Made by a program: the position numbers and the translations under genes. Positions 1 to 10,317 of a stretch of 41,708 nucleotides of DNA are shown here, one piece after another (within the stretch, counting starts at the first letter, position 1; each line of letters begins with the position of its first letter). Location: positions 1-41,708 of the forward strand of contig NZ_JAROAV010000053.1 of assembly GCF_029439465.1 (NCBI RefSeq), given 5' to 3'. The notes beneath the pieces are model-generated. The model had not been told where the DNA came from. It ran no database searches and saw nothing but the letters and a program-made list of their open reading frames with translations. This DNA is from Luteipulveratus flavus (GTDB taxonomy: Bacteria > Actinomycetota > Actinomycetes > Actinomycetales > Dermatophilaceae).

Positions 1-7
1 CCACCAG

Positions 8-940
8 TCATGCGGTACGCCGGTGCGATCGACCGTGCGCCGCCACGACCTGGGTCATGAACTGGCGCTCGTACAGCCGGAGCCCGAGCACCGGGATGCG
101 GAGGACGAGATCGCCGTCGAGCGTCACGGCGTTCTGCCGGAGCGCATCGTCGACCGGCGAGAGACCGAGCCCGTGATGCGCGCCGTCGATCTCGACGACC
201 AGCGCGCAATCCCTCCACCGGACGTCGAGGTAGTACCGCCCACCAGCGACGTGCCGGACCACCTGACGCTCCGGCGTCGGTAGGCGGTACCGCCGGCAGA
301 GCACCGCGAAGTCGAGCTCACCCAGCGACTCCGCGCCAGCACAGACGTCGTGAACGACCCGGCGGACGAACGCACCACGACGGGCTCCACGCGTCATGGT
401 CAGCGCGGCCAGGAGTCGCTCCGGCCGGGCGAGGCGCTGCTGCACGGCCATCGCGAGCAACGTCGCCGCCTGCCGGTCCGAGCGCGCCCACGACGCCGCG
501 CGGAGCACCGCCTCGACCGGCCGGGCGCGTGGGATGCCAGCAAGGACAGCGGGTTCCAGACGGCGCGGCGCGTGGATCGTCACGCCATCGACGCGGCGCA
601 CGCGCGTCCCGTGCGGCACGGAGATGTCGATGGTGTCATGGCGCCACCCGGTCAGGCCGGCGTGCATCAGCGCGCTGACGCCGTCCAGCCGGGCTCCGGC
701 ACCCACCTCGAACACCGCTCGCCACCGTCGCGCCTCGTCTCCTCCAGGCGCGAGCACGATCGACTGGCGGCCGACGAGTCGCCACCGTCCGGCGGCCACC
801 TCGTCGCGGACGTCCCAGCGCGTAACGCCCACAGAACGCAGCTGCCTGCGCGAGGCGACCCCGTCCTGCGCCTCGATCAACGGAGCCGTGACGGACGCGC
901 GCCATGATCGTCGCGGCGCGCCCTGGCGAGGTTGGTCCAC
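8..940 (-). CDS. AbiEi-like/DUF559 domain protein
   Basis: 310-residue protein with a GTG start. The N-terminal part (about residues 15-75, with RRQLRSVGVTRWDVR) resembles the winged-helix 'AbiEi' N-terminal domain, and the C-terminal part (about 205-300) ends in a DUF559/Vsr-like endonuclease fold with the acidic strand LVVEIDGAHHG and LRIPVLGLRLYE. Proteins of this layout are common in Actinobacteria, usually as orphans, and their function is not established; similarity to AbiE antitoxins or DNA repair nucleases is by fold only. No toxin partner is adjacent. It lies downstream of the lysC operon, separated by a hairpin, and is probably an independent unit. Confidence 0.75.
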   Translation of the reverse strand: MDQPRQGAPRRSWRASVTAPLIEAQDGVASRRQLRSVGVTRWDVRDEVAAGRWRLVGRQSIVLAPGGDEARRWRAVFEVGAGARLDGVSALMHAGLTGWRHDTIDISVPHGTRVRRVDGVTIHAPRRLEPAVLAGIPRARPVEAVLRAASWARSDRQAATLLAMAVQQRLARPERLLAALTMTRGARRGAFVRRVVHDVCAGAESLGELDFAVLCRRYRLPTPERQVVRHVAGGRYYLDVRWRDCALVVEIDGAHHGLGLSPVDDALRQNAVTLDGDLVLRIPVLGLRLYERQFMTQVVAAHGRSHRRTA

Positions 941-1001
941 GGGCCCGCAGTCTCACGGGTAGCCGCGATCGACGCAGCGCCACCTGTGGACAGCGCCACG
1001 T

Positions 1002-1041
1002 GGTGGTCCAGCCGTGAGCCATGGCTCACCTCTTGACCACC
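1002..1041. terminator. Nested inverted repeat after asd2
   Basis: A perfect 16-base palindrome at 1014-1029 (GTGAGCC-AT-GGCTCAC) sits inside outer arms GGTGGTC (1002-1008) and GACCACC (1035-1041). It lies just past the asd2 stop codon. No U-tract follows, so factor-dependent termination or an operator for the gene to the left is also possible. Confidence 0.5.
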
Positions 1042-1048
1042 GGAACGG

Positions 1049-2131
1049 TCAGTCGTCGACGGGGAGGACGGCGCCGAGATCGACGGCGACCAGCTCGGCC
1101 ACCTGCACCATGTTCAGCGCCGCGCCCTTGCGCAGGTTGTCGCTGCAGATGAACATCTCCAGCGACGTCGGGAAGTCCGGTGACTGCCGGATGCGACCCA
1201 CGAAGGTGGGGTCGGAGCCGACGACATCCGCGGGGTTCGGGAACTCGCCGGAGCCCGGATCATCGAGCACCACAACGTAGTTCGGCCCCTCGATCAGAGC
1301 CTGACGCGCTTCCTCGGCGCTGATCTCGTTGGCGAACGTCGCGTGCACCGACAGCGAGTGCGCCGTCACGACCGGCACCCGGACGCACGTCGCCGACACC
1401 TTCAGCCTCGGCAGCCCGAGGATCTTGCGCGACTCGTCCCGGAGCCGTACCTCCTCGGAGGTCCAGCCGCCGTCCATCAGCCGCCCGGCGAACGGCACGA
1501 CGTTGTACGCGATGGGCCCGGCGAACGGCGACGTCTCCGGCAGGTCCGACACGGCCCGCCGTACGTCACCGGGCACCTGACCGACGCGACGGTTGCCCGC
1601 CAGGGCGCCGATCTCGTCGTACAGCCGCTGCACACCGGCGCGACCGATGCCCGACACCGCCTGGAACGAGGTGACGACCAGCTCGGTGAGCCCCCAGCCC
1701 TGGTGCAGCGGCGAGACGGCGGTGATGACCGAGGTCGTCGTGGCGTTCGGGCTGGTGATGATGCCGCGCGGCCGCTTGCGGACCTGCGCCGGGTTGGTCT
1801 CGGGCAGGACGAGCGGCACCTCGGGGTCCTGCCGGAACGCACCGGAGCAGTCGACGACGACGCAGCCCTGGTCGGCGGCCACCGGCGCCCACGCGGTCGA
1901 CACCGTGTCGGGCACCGCGAACAGCGCCACGTCGACCTCGGCGAACAGCTCCTTGCGCAGCGGCTCGATCGTGACCTGCTGACCTCGCACCATCCGGGCC
2001 TGACCCACCTCGCGGTCGTCGCCGACGAGCCGCACGTCGCCCCAGATGTCGGCACGGGTCGAGAGGAACTGCAGCGCGGTCCCGCCGACGGCACCGGTGG
2101 CGCCGATCACGGCGATCGAGGGTCTGGTCAT
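1049..2131 (-). CDS. Asd paralogue lacking catalytic Cys
   Basis: 360 residues, homologous along its length to the aspartate-semialdehyde dehydrogenase encoded immediately upstream (6-base gap). The Rossmann motif GATGAVG is kept, as are the active-site-region residues Gln157 (FQAVSG), Arg251 (CVRVPV) and His258 (AHSLSVH). The catalytic cysteine of the family, in NPNCTT, is replaced: here the motif reads SPNATT with Ala130 (codon GCC at 1744-1742). The phosphate-loop SAGGATS of the paralogue is also changed, to AVPDTVS. It is therefore unlikely to perform the thiol-dependent phosphorylating dehydrogenase reaction; a regulatory, structural or altered catalytic role is inference. The frame is intact and the length normal, which argues against simple decay. 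Confidence 0.85.
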   Translation of the reverse strand: MTRPSIAVIGATGAVGGTALQFLSTRADIWGDVRLVGDDREVGQARMVRGQQVTIEPLRKELFAEVDVALFAVPDTVSTAWAPVAADQGCVVVDCSGAFRQDPEVPLVLPETNPAQVRKRPRGIITSPNATTTSVITAVSPLHQGWGLTELVVTSFQAVSGIGRAGVQRLYDEIGALAGNRRVGQVPGDVRRAVSDLPETSPFAGPIAYNVVPFAGRLMDGGWTSEEVRLRDESRKILGLPRLKVSATCVRVPVVTAHSLSVHATFANEISAEEARQALIEGPNYVVVLDDPGSGEFPNPADVVGSDPTFVGRIRQSPDFPTSLEMFICSDNLRKGAALNMVQVAELVAVDLGAVLPVDD

Positions 2132-2137
2132 GACGGA

Positions 2138-4440
<2,303 letters not shown>

Positions 4441-4483
4441 AGCTGAGGGCCCTCCGGACGATCGAGGTCAGACGGAGAGGCTC

Positions 4484-4489
4484 AGTTTA
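4484..4489 (-). promoter_or_regulatory. lysC: Possible lysC -10 element
   Basis: On the minus strand TAAACT lies about 44 bases upstream of the lysC GTG. No good -35 hexamer is seen 17-18 bases further upstream. It is one of the few A/T-rich hexamers in the 126-base gap before lysC. Confidence 0.35.
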
Positions 4490-4527
4490 GAGGTCGACCG
4501 GATCGCGAGACGGGGAGCCCACATCGC

Positions 4528-4548
4528 GGACCGGAGTTCGTCCGGCCC
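4528..4548 (-). terminator. Hairpin after GAF-ANTAR gene
   Basis: Arms GGACCGGA (4528-4535) and TCCGGCCC (4541-4548) with a five-base loop and one mismatch, 19 bases past the stop of the GAF-ANTAR gene at 4567. No U-tract. Confidence 0.4.
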
Positions 4549-4566
4549 GTGTGCTCCCGCCTGCGG

Positions 4567-5313
4567 TCAGCCCTCGACGAGAGGTTCTGCTCCTTCGTCC
4601 CGCGGGTCGGGCAGGTCGTCCTGGTCCCCCGGCAGGCGGCCGGTGCTGACCATGTCCTCGGCGACGTCGTACAGCCGGGTGTTGGTGTCCATCGACAGCC
4701 GGCGCAGGACCGCGAACGCCGCGTCGGGTCCGAGCGCGAACCGCTCCATCACCATCCCGACCGCCTGGCTGGTGACCGTGCGGGTCTCCAGCGCCGAGCG
4801 CCACTGCTCCTCGGCCTGCGCCGCCACGATCACCGAGGCGGCGTGGATCGCGAAGATCCGCGCCGCCAGCCTCGCCGACGTGGTGAACGCGTCCGGTCGC
4901 CGTGCGTACAGCGTGAGTGCCCCGAACGCGCGGCTGCCGCTGATCAGCGGCAGGGCGAGCAGCGAGCCGAGACCGATGTCGGCGGGCAGCTGCTCGCTCC
5001 ACGCGGCCCAGCGCCGGTCGGAGGGCAGGTGGGCGGCGTACACCTCCTGCCCGTGCCCGATCGCGTCCAGCCACGGCCCCTGGCCAGCGGCCTGCTGGGC
5101 GCGGTCGGCGATGCGTACGGCCTCGCTGGTCACCGCCTGTGTCTCGATGCCGCCGTCCCGGTCGATGACGCTGACTCCGGCCTCTTCGGCCCCCGGAACC
5201 AGCCGCGCGGTCTCGACCGTGGCCTGCACCGCGGACTCACTGGACGGCGACGACAGCTCCTGCATCATTGCGATCACGCGCGTGGCCAGCCGGTCGTCGA
5301 ACAAGTCAGGCAC
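4567..5313 (-). CDS. GAF-ANTAR RNA-binding antiterminator
   Basis: 248 residues: an N-terminal GAF sensory domain (about 25-165) and a C-terminal three-helix ANTAR domain (about 172-227, with TVTSQAVGMVMERFALGP and AFAVLRRLS). ANTAR proteins bind paired hairpins in nascent RNA and prevent termination, usually after a signal perceived by the attached sensor. The ligand of this GAF domain is unknown. A second GAF-ANTAR gene lies at 6090 on the opposite strand with a ChaB-like gene between them. A 26-base palindrome (5332-5357) sits 18 bases upstream of the start. Confidence 0.9.
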   Translation of the reverse strand: MPDLFDDRLATRVIAMMQELSSPSSESAVQATVETARLVPGAEEAGVSVIDRDGGIETQAVTSEAVRIADRAQQAAGQGPWLDAIGHGQEVYAAHLPSDRRWAAWSEQLPADIGLGSLLALPLISGSRAFGALTLYARRPDAFTTSARLAARIFAIHAASVIVAAQAEEQWRSALETRTVTSQAVGMVMERFALGPDAAFAVLRRLSMDTNTRLYDVAEDMVSTGRLPGDQDDLPDPRDEGAEPLVEG

Positions 5314-5331
5314 CTGTCACCCTCACAATCG

Positions 5332-5357
5332 CGGTGCGTGACCGTGGTCACGCACCG
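5332..5357. promoter_or_regulatory. Perfect 12-bp-arm palindrome
   Basis: Arms CGGTGCGTGACC (5332-5343) and GGTCACGCACCG (5346-5357) are exact reverse complements around a two-base centre. The site lies 18 bases upstream of the GAF-ANTAR start at 5313. The tight centre fits a dimeric protein operator better than an RNA hairpin, though a shortened stem could form in the leader. Confidence 0.55.
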
Positions 5358-5502
5358 GTGTCGAGGGGCTGGCTGCTGAACCCGTTGATTCGTCTCGTCC
5401 GAACTCTACGACACAGCGAGCTCTCGGCGCGCACAGGCGGAACAGCGGCTGCCGTACGGGCCGGTCGGGGCCGTACGCGCGTCCCGTGCCGCTCCTCGTG
5501 CT

Positions 5503-5528
5503 GATTCGTCCCGCCCTGGGCCGGGTAC
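5503..5528 (+). promoter_or_regulatory. SigB-like promoter of ChaB-like gene
   Basis: GATTCG (5503-5508), 14 bases, then GGGTAC (5523-5528), 38 bases before the ATG at 5567. It resembles the SigB/SigF-type pattern seen at five other genes in this window; the -35 is the weaker half. Confidence 0.4.
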
Positions 5529-5566
5529 GCCCAGAGCACGACGGTTCGTCACCGAGGAGGTACCGC

Positions 5567-5971
5567 ATGCCCGACGAGGACGACCTGCCCAGCACCCTGC
5601 AGCGCTCGCCGAAGAAGGCGCGGGACACCTGGTCGGCCGCGCACGACTCGGCGGTCGAGCAGTACGGCGAGGGTGAGCGCGCCCACCGGACGGCGTTCGC
5701 CGCGCTCAAGCACGGGTTCGAGAAGGTGGGCGACCACTGGGAGGCCAAGGCCGAGAAGGGTCCGAGCGACGCGCAGGCGGCCAGGACCGGCGACGCGGCA
5801 CGCCGAGGCGGCGAGACCGCCGGCGGTGTCGACGCCAACGCCTCGAAGGAGCACCTGCAGGAGGTCGCGCGGCGGCTGGACGTCGAGGGCCGGTCCCGGA
5901 TGACCAAGGACGAGCTGGTCGAGGCCATCCAACGCGCCAACGACCGGGCGACCCGCCGCGCCCGCGAGTAG
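5567..5971 (+). CDS. ChaB-like protein with Rho_N-like tail
   Basis: 134 residues. The N-terminal part (about 1-70, DLPSTLQRSPKKARDTWSAA) matches the ChaB family, small proteins named as cation-transport regulators but of unproven function. The C-terminal part (about 95-130, LQEVARRLDVEGRSRMTKDE) resembles the Rho N-terminal/SAP-like helical module that can bind nucleic acid. The ATG at 5567 is chosen because GAGGAGG ends six bases before it; the open frame continues 27 codons upstream without a ribosome site. It sits between two GAF-ANTAR genes and has a SigB-like promoter, so a stress role is plausible. Confidence 0.85.
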   Translation: MPDEDDLPSTLQRSPKKARDTWSAAHDSAVEQYGEGERAHRTAFAALKHGFEKVGDHWEAKAEKGPSDAQAARTGDAARRGGETAGGVDANASKEHLQEVARRLDVEGRSRMTKDELVEAIQRANDRATRRARE

Positions 5972-6089
5972 TACCGGGGCGACAGGGCACCGCCGGGCGA
6001 GGTTCGAACCGCGCTGACGGTGGCGGGTGATCTACTGTGGCGCCCGCGCGGACGGACCGTTCGGCGCGCCAGGAAGCAGGAGGCCGGAG

Positions 6090-6797
6090 ATGGACAACGA
6101 TTCGGTGGCTCGGGAGATCGCCGAGCTCGCCCAGGACCTGCACTCCGCGGAGACGCCGGCCCAGACCGCCGAGCAGGTGGTGGCGTTCGCACAGCAGCAG
6201 TCGGGCGCCGACTACGCCGGCATCAGCCTGATCGGCCGCGGCGGCAAGCTGGAGACCATCGCGCCGACCGATCCGCTCGTGCGTCGGCTGGACGAGCTGC
6301 AGGACGAGCTCGACGAGGGCCCCTGCCACGACAGCGCGTGGGAGCAGGACACCCTGGTCTCGTCCGACCTGCGGACCAATCCGCGATGGCCCCGATGGGC
6401 GCCGCGGGCTGCCGACCTGGGCGTCGGCAGCGCCATGGGTGCCGAGCTGTCCGACGCGAACGGTCGCCGGATGGGCGCGGTGAACCTGTTCTGGCGGCGA
6501 CCCCGCACCTTCACCCCCGAGGAGGTCGGCTTCATGACGATCTTCGCCCGGCATGCGGCGCTGGCCCTGGACGCGGCCCGCACCCAGGACGGGCTCCGTA
6601 CGGCGCTCGACGCCCGCGGGCTCATCGGCCAGGCGCAGGGCATCCTGATGGAGCGGCACCGTCTCGACCAGGACCAGGCGTTCGAGGTGCTGCGCCGCTA
6701 CTCGCAGAACTACAACCTCAAGCTGCGTGAGGTGGCCGAGCGGCTCGTCCTGACGCGAAGCCTCCCTGACACCGAGCCGAGCGGCGGGGCCCGCTGA
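6090..6797 (+). CDS. GAF-ANTAR RNA-binding antiterminator
   Basis: 235 residues with a GAF domain (about 20-160) and an ANTAR domain (163-221, including GLIGQAQGILMERH and DQAFEVLRRYSQ). It is expected to bind terminator-overlapping RNA hairpins in response to a signal sensed by the GAF domain. Only moderately similar to the GAF-ANTAR protein at 4567-5313, so they are probably not a recent duplication. The ATG at 6090 has AGGAGG six bases upstream; a GTG 21 codons earlier in frame lacks one. It ends three bases before the convergent DUF427 gene. Confidence 0.9.
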   Translation: MDNDSVAREIAELAQDLHSAETPAQTAEQVVAFAQQQSGADYAGISLIGRGGKLETIAPTDPLVRRLDELQDELDEGPCHDSAWEQDTLVSSDLRTNPRWPRWAPRAADLGVGSAMGAELSDANGRRMGAVNLFWRRPRTFTPEEVGFMTIFARHAALALDAARTQDGLRTALDARGLIGQAQGILMERHRLDQDQAFEVLRRYSQNYNLKLREVAERLVLTRSLPDTEPSGGAR

Positions 6798-6800
6798 GGC

Positions 6801-7280
6801 TCACCAGTGGAGGGTGCCCGGCGCGCCCTTGAACGGCCCCGTCACCCGCGAGGTGATCCAGCCGCCGTAGAACGACCCCTCCTGCGGTGTGACCCGCTCG
6901 CCGTCGACGTAGCAGCCCTGCATCGCCCCCGGCATCACGCCGACGTGGTCGGCCAGCCGCTCGTACCCCGGCGAGGGGTGCGGGTACAACCACGCCGCCC
7001 GAGGAGCCCGCGCCTCATCGACCACGACGTCGAAGTACGCCGCCTCGCCCTTGAACTCGCAGAACGTCGTGCCGGGCACCGGGACCAGCACGCCCCGCTC
7101 GAACGCCGAGCGCGGCAGGTAGTACGTCGGCGGGTGGCTCGTCTCCAGGACCCGCAGCGGCGAGCCCGTCCGCGCGATGCAGCGGCCGTCGAGGTGCACC
7201 TCGACCGTCTCCCCCGACGCGTCGACGGCCGGCGGTCGCGGGTAGTCCCAGACCGACTCGACCGGGCGCTCGGTGGACAT
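6801..7280 (-). CDS. DUF427 domain protein
   Basis: 159 residues, a single DUF427 domain. Family hallmarks are visible: VLETSHPPTYYLP (about 43-55), the TTFCEFKGEAAYFDV stretch and WLYPHPSPGYERLADHVG. Biochemical function is unknown. Its ATG (7280-7278) overlaps the TGA of the upstream short-chain dehydrogenase by one base, so the two are co-translated and probably functionally linked. The same frame stays open far upstream inside the dehydrogenase gene; that part is a shadow. Confidence 0.88.
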   Translation of the reverse strand: MSTERPVESVWDYPRPPAVDASGETVEVHLDGRCIARTGSPLRVLETSHPPTYYLPRSAFERGVLVPVPGTTFCEFKGEAAYFDVVVDEARAPRAAWLYPHPSPGYERLADHVGVMPGAMQGCYVDGERVTPQEGSFYGGWITSRVTGPFKGAPGTLHW

Positions 7281-8260
7281 CAGGACGCCTCCTCGACGGC
7301 ATTCACGCGTGCGGCGTTGCTGACCCACTCCCACAGCCGACGGCGCTCCTGCGCAGAGGTCCGGGTCCGCGAGGAGTAGTCGGTCGGGCGCTCCCGACGG
7401 TCGTGCCACAGTCCGCCGCCCGGCGGCGGGTGCGGCGTCGCCAGCAGCCACCCGGTCGTGTCGGCGCCCTGACCGGTGGGCCGCAGGACCGGCCCCATGA
7501 CGGTGGCGAACCGGGGCAACGACTCGGTGACCCCGGGTGTGTCCGCCCAGCCCGGGTGCATCCCGTACACCTGGATGCCGTCCGCGCCCCACCGCTCCTG
7601 CAACGTCGGCAGCAGCGCGACCTGGATCCGCTTGCTGCGAGCGTACGCGGTGGCCGGCCGGTACAGCTCGCGCTCGTACTCGAGGTCGTCCAGCGGGAGC
7701 GGCTGCACGTACATCCCGCCGGAGGTGACCAGGACGACGCGGGCGTGCTGGCCGCGCAGCAGCGGTCGCAGCCGCTCGGTCAGCGCGACCGGGCCGAGGA
7801 CGTGGACCGCCAGCGACAGCTCGTGGTGCTGCGGCGACTCGGCGCGCTCCGGCGGCATGACCCCGGCGTTGTGGACGATGCCGGTCAGCGGTTGCCCGAG
7901 GGCGAGCAACGACTCGGCGAGCTCGGCAACGCTGTCGAGGTCGGACAGGTCGCAGCGCCACACCGTGGTCCCGGCCGGTGCGGGGATGCGGTCGGCGACC
8001 CGCTGCCCCTTCTGCACGTCACGGACGACCAGGTGGACGTGCGCGCCCAGTGCGGCGAGATCGGCGACGCACTGCGCGCCGAGGCCGGATGAGGCGCCGG
8101 TGACCAGGACGTTCCGCCCGGCGAGCGCGTCGGGCGGAGGGTCGTCCGGCCAGGTCGGCAGGCGCCGGCGTACGCGAATGCCGATCGTGGAGTACCCCGG
8201 CACGACGGCGCGGTCCATCAGGGTGTCCAGCGCCTGCGACACCGTGCGTGCTGCGTCCAT
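7280..8260 (-). CDS. Short-chain dehydrogenase/reductase
   Basis: 326 residues. SDR fold with the dinucleotide-binding motif TGASSGLG (about 53-60), the NAG motif in VHNAGVM, and the catalytic Ser...Tyr-x-x-x-Lys set (VTSGGMY ... YARSK). An N-terminal extension of about 45 residues precedes the Rossmann fold, as in dehydrogenase/reductase SDR-family-member 12-like proteins. The substrate cannot be named. The ATG has GGAG six bases upstream. First gene of a two-gene unit with DUF427. Confidence 0.88.
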   Translation of the reverse strand: MDAARTVSQALDTLMDRAVVPGYSTIGIRVRRRLPTWPDDPPPDALAGRNVLVTGASSGLGAQCVADLAALGAHVHLVVRDVQKGQRVADRIPAPAGTTVWRCDLSDLDSVAELAESLLALGQPLTGIVHNAGVMPPERAESPQHHELSLAVHVLGPVALTERLRPLLRGQHARVVLVTSGGMYVQPLPLDDLEYERELYRPATAYARSKRIQVALLPTLQERWGADGIQVYGMHPGWADTPGVTESLPRFATVMGPVLRPTGQGADTTGWLLATPHPPPGGGLWHDRRERPTDYSSRTRTSAQERRRLWEWVSNAARVNAVEEAS

Positions 8261-8269
8261 CCACCACTC

Positions 8270-8296
8270 CTACCCCGAGGAGGCCGCGCTGCAACC
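8270..8296 (-). promoter_or_regulatory. Weak SigB-like promoter candidate
   Basis: Minus strand GGTTGC (8296-8291), 15 bases, GGGTAG (8275-8270), ending nine bases before the SDR start at 8260. If used, the transcript would be nearly leaderless, and the GGAG that looks like a ribosome site would lie at the initiation site. The least certain of the six similar sites. Confidence 0.28.
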
Positions 8297-8307
8297 GCCG
8301 ACCGCGG

Positions 8308-8901
8308 CTAGGGGTGCAGCGCGTCGAACTCCGCGTCGGCGACGGTCTCCTCGTCGGCGTCCAGTCGCAGGTGGCCGAGGATCGTCAGCACCACCCGGAG
8401 CGCGGCCGAGGCTCGCACGCCCCACTCCGACAGGTAGGAGAACTGCCACCACCACATCGCCTCGACGACGCGGTCCTGGTCGTAGTGGGCCAGGCCGTGC
8501 TCGAGCGCGGCCACGATGCCGGCGAGGTCGTCGCTGAGCGCGCCGCGTCCCAGCTCCACGGAGGTCAGCGGGTCCACGACGTCGGCGTAGTCGTCGAGGC
8601 CCTCGAGCAGGTTGGCGAGCGAGGTACGCAGGGCGTCGTGGTCGATCTCCGGCCCGGAGTCCGGCTCGAACCGCTCGTCCGGCAGGACGTCCTGGATGGC
8701 CCCGAGCCGAGCGCCGGTGACCTGCAGCTGGCTGATCACCAGCAGCAGCAACGGAATTGCGGCGTCCGGCGCCACTCCGGCAGCGATGTCGCGCACGGCG
8801 GTGCTGAAGTCGCGGACGTCGCGGGCGGTGTCCTGGGCGAGCCCCGCGAGGTCGGCGTGCTCCGGCGGCCCGGGCTCGGTCGGCGTGGTGATGTCAGGCA
8901 T
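8308..8901 (-). CDS. DUF5063 domain protein
   Basis: 197 residues, mostly helical, acidic, with a conserved-looking [17 protein letters not shown] stretch near the C-terminus. It matches the DUF5063 family as I know it, which in Actinobacteria is commonly found directly after recR. The start codon overlaps the end of recR by eight bases, indicating co-translation. No catalytic motif is evident and the function is unknown; a role tied to recombination repair is inferred only from this conserved position. Confidence 0.85.
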   Translation of the reverse strand: MPDITTPTEPGPPEHADLAGLAQDTARDVRDFSTAVRDIAAGVAPDAAIPLLLLVISQLQVTGARLGAIQDVLPDERFEPDSGPEIDHDALRTSLANLLEGLDDYADVVDPLTSVELGRGALSDDLAGIVAALEHGLAHYDQDRVVEAMWWWQFSYLSEWGVRASAALRVVLTILGHLRLDADEETVADAEFDALHP

Positions 8902-9493
8902 CGAGCAGTCTCCGTCCTTCGAAGGCGCGGCCGAGAGTGACCTCGTCGGCGTACTCCAGGTCGCCGCCCACCGGCAGCCCGGACGCCAGCCGGGTGACCC
9001 GCAGGCCCATGGTGCTCAGCAGTCGGGCGAGGTACGCGGCGGTCGCCTCTCCCGTCAGGTTCGGGTTGGTCGCGAGGATGATCTCCTCGACCGCGCCGTC
9101 AGCGAGCCGGCGCATCAGCTCGGTGATGCGCAGGTCGTCGGGGCCGACGCCGTCGATCGGGCTGATCGCGCCGCCCAGCACGTGGTAGCGGCCACGGAAC
9201 TCCCGGGTGCGCTCCAGTGCGATGACGTCCTTGGGGTCCTCCACCACACAGATCTGGGTGGCCTCGCGGCGCGGGTCGAGGCAGATCCGGCACTGCTCTG
9301 CCTCGGCGACGTTGAAGCACGTCTCGCAGAACCGCACCTTCTCCCGGACGACCGTGAGGACCTCGGTCAGCCGCTGGACGTCGGCGGGGTCGGCCTGCAG
9401 CAGGTGGAACGCGATGCGCTGCGCCGACTTGGGCCCGATGCCGGGCAGCCGGCCGAGCTCGTCGATCAGGTCCTGGACCACACCTTCGTACAC
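8894..9493 (-). CDS. recR: Recombination mediator protein RecR
   Basis: 199 residues with a GTG start at 9493, giving the canonical N-terminus [20 protein letters not shown] (helix-hairpin-helix). The zinc finger is C56-x2-C59...C68-x2-C71, followed by a TOPRIM domain (VVEDPKDV onward) and the C-terminal [20 protein letters not shown]-type segment. RecR works with RecO (and RecF) to load RecA on SSB-coated single-stranded DNA at gaps. Length matches the family; an upstream in-frame start would add 17 unconserved residues. Confidence 0.97.
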   Translation of the reverse strand: MYEGVVQDLIDELGRLPGIGPKSAQRIAFHLLQADPADVQRLTEVLTVVREKVRFCETCFNVAEAEQCRICLDPRREATQICVVEDPKDVIALERTREFRGRYHVLGGAISPIDGVGPDDLRITELMRRLADGAVEEIILATNPNLTGEATAAYLARLLSTMGLRVTRLASGLPVGGDLEYADEVTLGRAFEGRRLLDA

Positions 9494-9601
9494 CCTCGCG
9501 AGCGTAGTGCCCCGGTCCGACGACGCCCACCGCCCGCCGACCACCCCGACGACCGGCCCGACATTCCGTGCAGACGGGTCGACGGATGCGCCCGATGATC
9601 G

Positions 9602-10270
9602 TCAGGACGCAGGCGGGTGCTCGTTGTAGACGCCCGCGAGCTCCTGCCCGGTGAGGTCGTGGATGGCGGCCATGATCTCGTCGGTCACCTGACGACGGGC
9701 CTTCCCGGCCGGCACCCCGGCGTACCGCTCGGCGAGGCGCAGCGGCTCACCGAACCGGATCGTCGCGTGCGCGACCTTCGGACGGTTGGAGCCGATCGGC
9801 TGGATCTCCTGGGTGCCCGACAGCCCCACGGGGACGACGGGGGCGCCGGTCTCGAGCGCGAGGTGCGCGACGCCCGTACGCCCGCGGTAGAGGCGGCCGT
9901 CCCGCGAGCGCGTCCCCTCCGGGTAGATGCCGAACGCACCGCCCCGGCGCAGCACCCCGAGCGCGATCTCCAGCGAGTTGCTCGCGGCCTTCTTGTCGTC
10001 ACGCTCGACGGGGATCATGCCCATCGAGGTCATCCACATCCGCATCGCGGCGCCCTTGGGGCCGGACCCGGTGAAGTAGGAGGCCTTGGCGAGGAAGTGG
10101 ACCTGCCGCGGCGCGACCGTCGGGATCACCACGGAGTCGACGAACGACAGGTGGTTGCTGGCCAGGATCACCGCACCCGAGCGCGGGACGTGGTGTGCGC
10201 CCTCGACGGTCGGTCGGAACACGGCTCGCAGCGCGGGCGCCACGACCATCCGGGACGTGAGGTAGAGCAC
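9602..10270 (-). CDS. PlsC-like 1-acylglycerol-3-phosphate acyltransferase
   Basis: 222 residues. Lysophospholipid acyltransferase family: catalytic NHLSFVD (N39-H40...D45) and substrate-binding YPEGTRS (116-122), with a hydrophobic N-terminus. It is expected to acylate lysophosphatidic acid or a related acceptor at the cytoplasmic membrane face. Actinobacterial genomes carry several such paralogues, so the acceptor is not certain. It follows dnaX by 47 bases on the same strand and may be co-transcribed. Confidence 0.9.
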   Translation of the reverse strand: MLYLTSRMVVAPALRAVFRPTVEGAHHVPRSGAVILASNHLSFVDSVVIPTVAPRQVHFLAKASYFTGSGPKGAAMRMWMTSMGMIPVERDDKKAASNSLEIALGVLRRGGAFGIYPEGTRSRDGRLYRGRTGVAHLALETGAPVVPVGLSGTQEIQPIGSNRPKVAHATIRFGEPLRLAERYAGVPAGKARRQVTDEIMAAIHDLTGQELAGVYNEHPPAS

Positions 10271-10317
10271 GGCCCAACCCTAGTGCGGGCTCGCGCGGGT
10301 CTCGCCCGGGCCGGTGA

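Noticed and set aside
5378-5404. SigB-like promoter for the first GAF-ANTAR gene (GTTCGG-N15-GGGTTC).
   Set aside because: The -10 lacks the conserved A and the spacing is at the upper limit.
6001-6032. SigB-like promoter for the second GAF-ANTAR gene (GGTTCG and GGGTGA).
   Set aside because: The 18-base spacing is too long and the -10 lacks the GGGTA core.
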